Source: an uncultured Lachnospiraceae bacterium
GTDB lineage: Bacteria; Bacillota; Clostridia; Lachnospirales; Lachnospiraceae
DNA: 10,253 nt
Assembly (NCBI GenBank): GCA_910585395.1
Contig: CAJUCK010000033.1
Coordinates: 17,007-27,259 of the forward strand
Direction: 5' to 3'
Part shown: in pieces, positions 4,745 through 10,253 of the stretch
Position numbering within the stretch: position 1 is the stretch's first letter
How the letters are laid out: every line of letters starts with the position of its first letter
Program-made: the position numbers and the translations under genes
Notes under the pieces: model-generated
Databases searched by the model: none
What the model saw: only the letters and a program-made list of their open reading frames with translations
What the model was told of the DNA's origin: nothing

Positions 4745-7700
4745 ATGAAAAGTAACTGGAAAAAGAGATGGTTTGCTTGGGTGCTTGCTGGTGTAATGGC
4801 AGTTCCAGGTGTTCCTTCTGTTTCTATGGCAGCAGAGGGAGGAGAGCTGCCGAAACTGGCAGAGTTCAGTTTTGATGAGGAAGCGGAAGATGGCAAATAC
4901 AATGGAGGAAATGCATTTGCCAGTATCAATGGAGGATGCTCTCTGCAGCTTCGGGCAGGGACAAATAAAGCATTATACTTGAACGGAAAAGATGGATTTT
5001 TAAATGTAGCTGGAGCAGAGGGAGAAAGTCTGCTTACAGGAAAGGAAAATATCACCATATCTTATGACGCTAAACCGGAAAATTCACAAAAGAGCTGGAC
5101 GGTTTTTGCAGCGCCAAACTCAGACAAACAAGTATATGAGAAAGAACATTATCTGGGTGTGCTTCATACTTCTTCCAACATATTGGTCGAACGTTACAAT
5201 AATACTGCTGGGAGACCTGGCAACAATTTGGAACAGACAGTGAGTAATGAATGGACTCATGTAGATGTGGTAGTATCTGAAAATGAGACAAAGCTTTATG
5301 TCAACGGTGAGCTGAAAAAGGAATCGACAAGTACGTATAAACTCAGTGATATTCTCGGTTCCAATGGAATATTCCAGATAGGAAAAGGAAATTGGGATGG
5401 TGGTGAATTTTACAAAGGGTTGATAGACAACTACAGAATTTACGATGGAACTTTATCTGAGGAAGCCATTGCAGCGCAGTATCAGCAATTTCAGGCTGAA
5501 TTGGAGGAAATAGATCGGGTCATCGAGGAAGAGAAGAAGGCGCAGGCACTTCAGAAAGATTATGATGACCTGGAGATTCTCAATCAAGATGATGTGCGGG
5601 GAAATCTTGCGCTGATCCGTACAGGAAGGAATGGTTCTTCTATCAGCTGGAAATCCAGCAACACATCAGTTATCACAGACTCTGACGAGGGAGGAATTTA
5701 TGACGGCGGCGTTGTTACCCGTCCAAGTGCAGGGAGCCCGGCAGTAGAAGTGGAACTGACAGCGACCTTGAAATCTCCCTACAGTGAAGATACCATGGAA
5801 AAGAAATTCCAGGTAAAAGTTCAGCCTATAGATGATAATCTTGATAAAGATTACGATGGAGGCTACCTCTGGGCACATTTTGATGCAGAGGGCGGTTATG
5901 AAAAGATGTTCTTTGGCTATAGTGAGGATGGACTTACCTGGCAGAAATTAAACAAAGTAGACGGTGTACCGCAGCCGGTAATGGTAAATGATGCGGAAGG
6001 CAGTGATTTAGGAGTTCGTGATCCGCATATTATCCGTTCAGCAGAAGGAGACAGGTACTGGATTCTCGGCACAGACCTTCATGCAGAAGGAGGCGGAGCC
6101 GGGGGAAGCGGCTGGGATCAGCTGGGCGCCAGCCAGAATCTTGTGGTATGGGAATCTGCAGATCTGGTAAACTGGAGCGAACCGCGGCTGGTCTATGCAG
6201 GATTTGACCAGGCAGGATGTGTCTGGGCGCCAGAAGCCATTTATGATGATACTACAGGGGATTATGTAGTATACTGGTCTGCGAGAGATAAGTCAAAAGC
6301 AGGCACCAGTGAAAATGCACTGCGGGTTTATGTATGCCGCACCAGAGATTTTAAGAGCTTTTCAGAACCAAAGATATGGCTCAGTGAAGATGTGGATGAT
6401 AAAAACGATAAAGGGGAAGAAATAGAAGTAAATATTATTGACACCTCCATTGTGAAAGACAACGGCAAATTTTACCGTTTCTCCACCTCTGACTGGAATA
6501 CAGTGATTGACGTCAGCGATACTCTGGATACAGAGGATGTTTTGGATGTGAGAAATGACCAAGAGAAGAGTTCGCCCAAAGGTTCCTGGAAGCGCTTGGT
6601 TACCAGGAGCGGCAGCAGTGCAGCAGGATTTGACAGCCGGGAAGGATTTACGGTATATCAGCTTCCAGACGAGCGCTGGTGTGCAATGGGTGACCACAGT
6701 GGATATAAAGCATTTGTGACTGATGATTTGGCAAGCGGTAAGTTTACAGAGGCAGAGTCTGAGTTTGTAGACGGAAGATTCCGCCATGGAACCGTAATGC
6801 GTTTATCTAAGACGGAACAGGAACGTGTCCTGGAAGCGTATAAAGACAGAACAGATCCTGGACTGCAGGAAGAACCAGCACAGGAACCTGTACTTACTTA
6901 TGATTTTGAGAGTGATCTTGATAAGAAAACCATGACAGATACTGCTACAGGCAATGAAAAGAAAGATGATGGAAAACTGTTTGGGAACGCTGCAGTGGTG
7001 TATGATGAAGAGAGAAAGAGCAATGTGCTGTCTCTGGACGGAACAGATGGTTCTTATGCAGAAATTCCCAAGGGATTCTTCGATAAACGGAATACGATGA
7101 CCATTTCTATGGATGTAAAATCTGAGAATGACAGCGGTAATTTCTTTACGTTTGCATTCGGTAAGGACAGCACTTATTATAATTTCCTGCGTGTCCGTGG
7201 AACCACAGTGCGTAATGCAATTACCAGCGCGAGCTACCAGTCTGAGAAAGAGGTGGTTGGAAGCGGTGCAGTTACTGGTACCTGGCAGAATGTAGTTCTT
7301 GTTATGGACGGCACGAATATGAAGCTGTATATAGACGGAAGCCTTGCGGCAGAAAACAAAAACACAGGAGTCACTACCACCTCTCTGGGAACAGAACTTC
7401 TGGCTTATCTCGGAAAATCTTTCTACAGCGGAGACAAGTATTTTAAAGGAAGTTTTGATAACTTTAAGGTGTATAACCGTGCATTGAGTGAAGCGGAGAT
7501 AGTAGGCGATGTAATAGATAAAGTTCCACTTCTAAAGAAAGCCGTTATCGGTACTGTGCCAGAGAAGCCGGCGGAAACTATGGGAACAGACAGCCATACT
7601 GCAGTGAGAGCTTCTATCGACCGGGACAGAAAAGAAATTACTTCTTATGTGCGCAAGGGTACAGATCTAATGTCCGTTCCAGTGCGGTTCGATTTCCTGA

Positions 7701-9634
7701 CCAAAGATGTGAATGTGACTATTGATGGGCAAGCTGTGACATTGGCAGATGGAAACAAATATCAGCAAAGCCTGGACCTGACCAGAAGCAGAGAAGTAAA
7801 AGTTACTTATGGCAGCAGAACAGAAACTTATAATTTGAAGAGACCTGGCATTGCATTGAACCCTGTTCTGCCTGGTCAGTATGCAGATCCAGATATTGAC
7901 TATTTTGATGGAAAATATTGGATTTATCCTACAACGGATGGATTTTCTGGATGGGGAGGCACTATCTTCCATGCATGGTCTTCAAAAAATATGGAAGACT
8001 GGGAGGATGAAGGCGTTATTCTTGATGTGGCAGATAAAAATCCTGGCAGCAATGCAAAAGGCGTTGCAATTGCAGCATCTCCCTGGTCAACAGGAAATGC
8101 CTGGGCGCCTAGCATTGAGAAGAAAAACGGTAAATATTATTTCTATTATTGTGGAAGAATTGCCAGCGGTTATGAAGATAAGTGCGGCAGTGGAATGGCC
8201 ATTGGCGTAGCGGTGGCAGATAATCCGGCAGGTCCTTATCAGGCAAGTGAAATGCCTATTGCATATCCGAAAATGATGAGTGACGCAAATATCGGATTCA
8301 GCGGTCAGGTAATCGACCCCTCTATTTTTACAGATGATGACGGAAAATCATATCTGTTTTTAGGAAATGGCGGAGACGGAACTGCTATGGCAGAGCTGAA
8401 CGACGATATGACTACAGTGAAAACAGAGACCATAAAGCGTGTGAACGGCATGAAAGATTTCCGGGAATCTGTAGTAGTTGTAAAACGTAAGGGGCTGTAT
8501 CACTTCACTTGGTCCTGTGATGACACAGGAAGCCCGAACTACCATGTGAATTATGGAGTCGCCGATAAATTGGACGGCAATGTAACCTTTAAATACACCT
8601 TATTACAAAAAGACGAATCTGGGGATATGCTGGGGACGGCTCATCAGTCTCTGTTGTATATGCCAGAAACGGATAAGTGCTATATTGCCTACCATCGTTT
8701 CTATACCCCTCTTGGTATTTACACAGATGGCCTTGGTTTTCACAGAGAGACTTGTATAGATGAAGTTACTTTTAATGCAGAAGGATTGATGGAGCCTTTA
8801 AAGCCCACCATGGAAGGAGTAACTTTAAAAGATCACAGTGACGATAAGAAACAGGAAGATCAGAAGAAATTAGAGAGTATTGCAGAGAAGGCAGAGTTCC
8901 AGCAGGTGTTCCAGGGAGGTACTATAAATAGTGCAGGAAAGCTTTCGCTTCCTTCCAGTCTGGGTGACGCGGCCATCAGTTGGAAATCTAGCAATCCAGG
9001 GGTGATTGCTGACGACGGAACGATTATTCTTCCTAAGCAGGATACCACGGTGACGATGACGGCTACCTTTACTTATGGAGAAGCTACAGTGACCAGAACG
9101 TTCCAAGTGGTAGTTAAAGCGGATCAGACATCAAATGTACAGCCGGCTCCTAATAAGGTAGCGCTGAATGTAAAGGCTAAGATCACGCTGGGATTGAAGG
9201 AAAAAGTTCAGTTAAAAGCGACAGTGTCACCCAAGGGAACTTCCCAAAAAGTAACCTGGAAATCCAGCAAGCCAGGTACAGTGCATGTTTCTGCTAAGGG
9301 TGTTATTACAGCGAAGAAAACAGGCAAGGCGACAATCACTGCTGCTACCTCAAATGGCAAAAAGAAGAGTTGTACGGTGACTGTGAAAAAGGCGCCAAAG
9401 AGCATCAAATTTACCAAGAAATCCATAAAGATAAAGAAAGGAAAGAGCGCTAAACTTAAAACAGCGCTTTCTAAGGGATCAGCCAGCTATCAGATTACGT
9501 ATACTGTCAACAAGAAATCTGTGGCAGTGGTATCAAAAGATGGAAAGGTGACTGCGAAGAAGAAAGGAACAGCAGTGGTAACTGCAAAAACATTTAATAA
9601 GAAAAAAGCAAAAATAAAGATTGTGGTAAAATAA
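4745..9634 (+). CDS. Secreted multidomain enzyme with two GH43 catalytic domains (probable alpha-L-arabinofuranosidase/arabinanase)
   Basis: A 1629-residue secreted enzyme, probably releasing arabinose from plant arabinan or arabinoxylan. Order: signal peptide 1-29 (K/R-rich start, hydrophobic core, S-M-A end); LamG-like sandwich about 36-248; Ig-like repeat about 266-361; first GH43 five-bladed propeller about 372-705 with D426 (R-D-P-H), D566 and E633 as base, pKa modulator and acid; second LamG about 715-920; beta linker about 930-1032; second, unlike GH43 about 1034-1360 with D1048 (A-D-P-D), D1191 (I-D-P-S) and E1241 (R-E-S); Ig-like repeat about 1370-1459; two BIG_2-like domains about 1471-1550 and 1551-1629. 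W-K-S-S-(N/K) recurs in three of the Ig-like domains. The layout recalls bifidobacterial arabinofuranosidases with GH43_22 plus GH43_34; subfamily is unproven. There is no LPXTG or transmembrane anchor; the very Lys-rich tail may hold it to the wall. A regulator gene follows after 2 bases. Confidence 0.92.
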   Translation: MKSNWKKRWFAWVLAGVMAVPGVPSVSMAAEGGELPKLAEFSFDEEAEDGKYNGGNAFASINGGCSLQLRAGTNKALYLNGKDGFLNVAGAEGESLLTGKENITISYDAKPENSQKSWTVFAAPNSDKQVYEKEHYLGVLHTSSNILVERYNNTAGRPGNNLEQTVSNEWTHVDVVVSENETKLYVNGELKKESTSTYKLSDILGSNGIFQIGKGNWDGGEFYKGLIDNYRIYDGTLSEEAIAAQYQQFQAELEEIDRVIEEEKKAQALQKDYDDLEILNQDDVRGNLALIRTGRNGSSISWKSSNTSVITDSDEGGIYDGGVVTRPSAGSPAVEVELTATLKSPYSEDTMEKKFQVKVQPIDDNLDKDYDGGYLWAHFDAEGGYEKMFFGYSEDGLTWQKLNKVDGVPQPVMVNDAEGSDLGVRDPHIIRSAEGDRYWILGTDLHAEGGGAGGSGWDQLGASQNLVVWESADLVNWSEPRLVYAGFDQAGCVWAPEAIYDDTTGDYVVYWSARDKSKAGTSENALRVYVCRTRDFKSFSEPKIWLSEDVDDKNDKGEEIEVNIIDTSIVKDNGKFYRFSTSDWNTVIDVSDTLDTEDVLDVRNDQEKSSPKGSWKRLVTRSGSSAAGFDSREGFTVYQLPDERWCAMGDHSGYKAFVTDDLASGKFTEAESEFVDGRFRHGTVMRLSKTEQERVLEAYKDRTDPGLQEEPAQEPVLTYDFESDLDKKTMTDTATGNEKKDDGKLFGNAAVVYDEERKSNVLSLDGTDGSYAEIPKGFFDKRNTMTISMDVKSENDSGNFFTFAFGKDSTYYNFLRVRGTTVRNAITSASYQSEKEVVGSGAVTGTWQNVVLVMDGTNMKLYIDGSLAAENKNTGVTTTSLGTELLAYLGKSFYSGDKYFKGSFDNFKVYNRALSEAEIVGDVIDKVPLLKKAVIGTVPEKPAETMGTDSHTAVRASIDRDRKEITSYVRKGTDLMSVPVRFDFLTKDVNVTIDGQAVTLADGNKYQQSLDLTRSREVKVTYGSRTETYNLKRPGIALNPVLPGQYADPDIDYFDGKYWIYPTTDGFSGWGGTIFHAWSSKNMEDWEDEGVILDVADKNPGSNAKGVAIAASPWSTGNAWAPSIEKKNGKYYFYYCGRIASGYEDKCGSGMAIGVAVADNPAGPYQASEMPIAYPKMMSDANIGFSGQVIDPSIFTDDDGKSYLFLGNGGDGTAMAELNDDMTTVKTETIKRVNGMKDFRESVVVVKRKGLYHFTWSCDDTGSPNYHVNYGVADKLDGNVTFKYTLLQKDESGDMLGTAHQSLLYMPETDKCYIAYHRFYTPLGIYTDGLGFHRETCIDEVTFNAEGLMEPLKPTMEGVTLKDHSDDKKQEDQKKLESIAEKAEFQQVFQGGTINSAGKLSLPSSLGDAAISWKSSNPGVIADDGTIILPKQDTTVTMTATFTYGEATVTRTFQVVVKADQTSNVQPAPNKVALNVKAKITLGLKEKVQLKATVSPKGTSQKVTWKSSKPGTVHVSAKGVITAKKTGKATITAATSNGKKKSCTVTVKKAPKSIKFTKKSIKIKKGKSAKLKTALSKGSASYQITYTVNKKSVAVVSKDGKVTAKKKGTAVVTAKTFNKKKAKIKIVVK

Positions 9635-9636
9635 TA

Positions 9637-10253
9637 ATGTATAAATTGATGATTGTAGAGGACGAGGCTGTGATTGCCCAGTCCATTAAAAAGCATATGG
9701 AGGGATGGGGGTATGAGTCAGTCTGTGTGGAGAATTTCCGCGAAGTGCTAAAGACCTTTATCAGCCAGCAGCCTCAGCTTGTACTGATGGATATTTCGCT
9801 TCCATTTTATAATGGCTACCACTGGTGTGATGAGATACGAAAAATTTCCAGAGTGCCAATTATATTTATTTCCTCTGCATCAGATAATATGAACATTGTG
9901 ATGGCAGTAAATATGGGCGGAGATGATTTTGTGGCGAAGCCCTTTGATCTGGATGTTCTTCAGGCAAAAATTCAGGCGCTGCTGCGGCGGACCTATGATT
10001 TTGCCGGGGACATCCATCTGCTGGAACATAAAGGAATGATTTTTGACACTGGAAAAGGACTTGTAACGTATGAGGGCTCTCAGGTAGAATTAACCAAAAA
10101 TGAGATGGGGATTCTGCGGACGCTGCTGGAGCAGAAAGGCAGAATTGTCACCAGAGACAAATTGATGGAAAAGCTCTGGGAGTCAGACAGCTTTATTGAT
10201 GACAATACGCTGACTGTAAATGTGGCGAGGCTCAGAAAGAAGCTGGAGGAAAC
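9637..10253 (+). CDS. OmpR-family response regulator, BceR-like (3' end outside window)
   Basis: A two-component regulator missing about its last 20 residues at the right edge. Receiver domain about 1-115: acidic pocket E8-D9, phospho-acceptor D52 (M-D-I-S-L-P), switch S80 and K101-P102. Winged-helix DNA-binding domain from about 140: E-L-T-K-N-E-M, then D-N-T-L-T-V-N-V-A-R-L-R-K-K-L. The signatures G-Y-H-W-C-D-E-I-R and A-L-L-R-R-T-Y closely match Bacillus BceR, which senses peptide antibiotics with the BceS kinase and switches on BceAB-type ABC transporters. Start ATG 9637 is 2 bases after the GH43 stop, with no terminator between and only a poor ribosome site, so translation may depend on coupling to the enzyme gene, or the message may come from an unseen internal promoter. 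A kinase and perhaps an ABC transporter are expected downstream. Whether it controls the enzyme is unknown. Confidence 0.9.
   Translation, partial: MYKLMIVEDEAVIAQSIKKHMEGWGYESVCVENFREVLKTFISQQPQLVLMDISLPFYNGYHWCDEIRKISRVPIIFISSASDNMNIVMAVNMGGDDFVAKPFDLDVLQAKIQALLRRTYDFAGDIHLLEHKGMIFDTGKGLVTYEGSQVELTKNEMGILRTLLEQKGRIVTRDKLMEKLWESDSFIDDNTLTVNVARLRKKLEE

Noticed and set aside
6362..6787. 141-codon minus-strand frame inside the first GH43 domain
   Set aside because: Antisense shadow of the catalytic domain with no start signals.
7881..8210. 109-codon plus-strand frame inside the second GH43 domain
   Set aside because: Out-of-frame overlap with a conserved catalytic domain; Met/Gln-rich composition typical of a frame shadow.

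Overview
The window looks like a chromosomal stretch from a low-to-medium GC Firmicute, most likely a gut Lachnospiraceae species (Blautia / Ruminococcus gnavus-like). This is judged from strong AGGAG-type ribosome binding sites, a Lys/Ala/Glu-rich DUF6465-type protein, an AgrC-like kinase, a BceR-like regulator and a large secreted plant-polysaccharide enzyme. The genus is an inference. All genes lie on the + strand. The first kilobase is visibly AT-rich (one sampled 60-base line is about 28% GC); the last 600 bases are much richer (one sampled line about 57%).

Layout. 1-855: C-terminal part of an AgrC-type GHKL sensor kinase, cut by the left edge. 969-1403 and 1366-2127: two overlapping genes, a small PPC-like beta-sandwich protein without a signal peptide and an unrecognised soluble protein, closed by a hairpin terminator. 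2270-3442: a CDF metal exporter of probable Mn type with its own extended -10 promoter. 3661-3915 and 3941-4396: a two-gene unit encoding an HPr-like protein that lacks the phosphocarrier histidine but keeps the regulatory serine, and a DUF6465-like protein; a long hairpin terminator follows. 4485-4744: a regulatory region with an elaborate dyad. 4745-9634: a 1629-residue secreted enzyme with two different GH43 catalytic domains, two LamG-like domains and bacterial Ig-like domains, most likely an arabinofuranosidase/arabinanase. 9637-10253: an OmpR-family response regulator of BceR type, starting 2 nt after the enzyme gene and cut by the right edge.

The genes do not form one pathway. There are at least four transcription units: sensing (1-855), an unknown pair, metal export, and carbon-regulation/unknown, then the polysaccharide enzyme with its trailing regulator. 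The points most worth attention are the His-less, Ser46-bearing HPr paralogue, the dual-GH43 enzyme with its 36-bp leader dyad, the placement of a BceR-like regulator directly behind that enzyme, and the duplicated C-terminal domain of the CDF exporter. No tRNA, rRNA, insertion sequence, CRISPR array or phage gene was seen.
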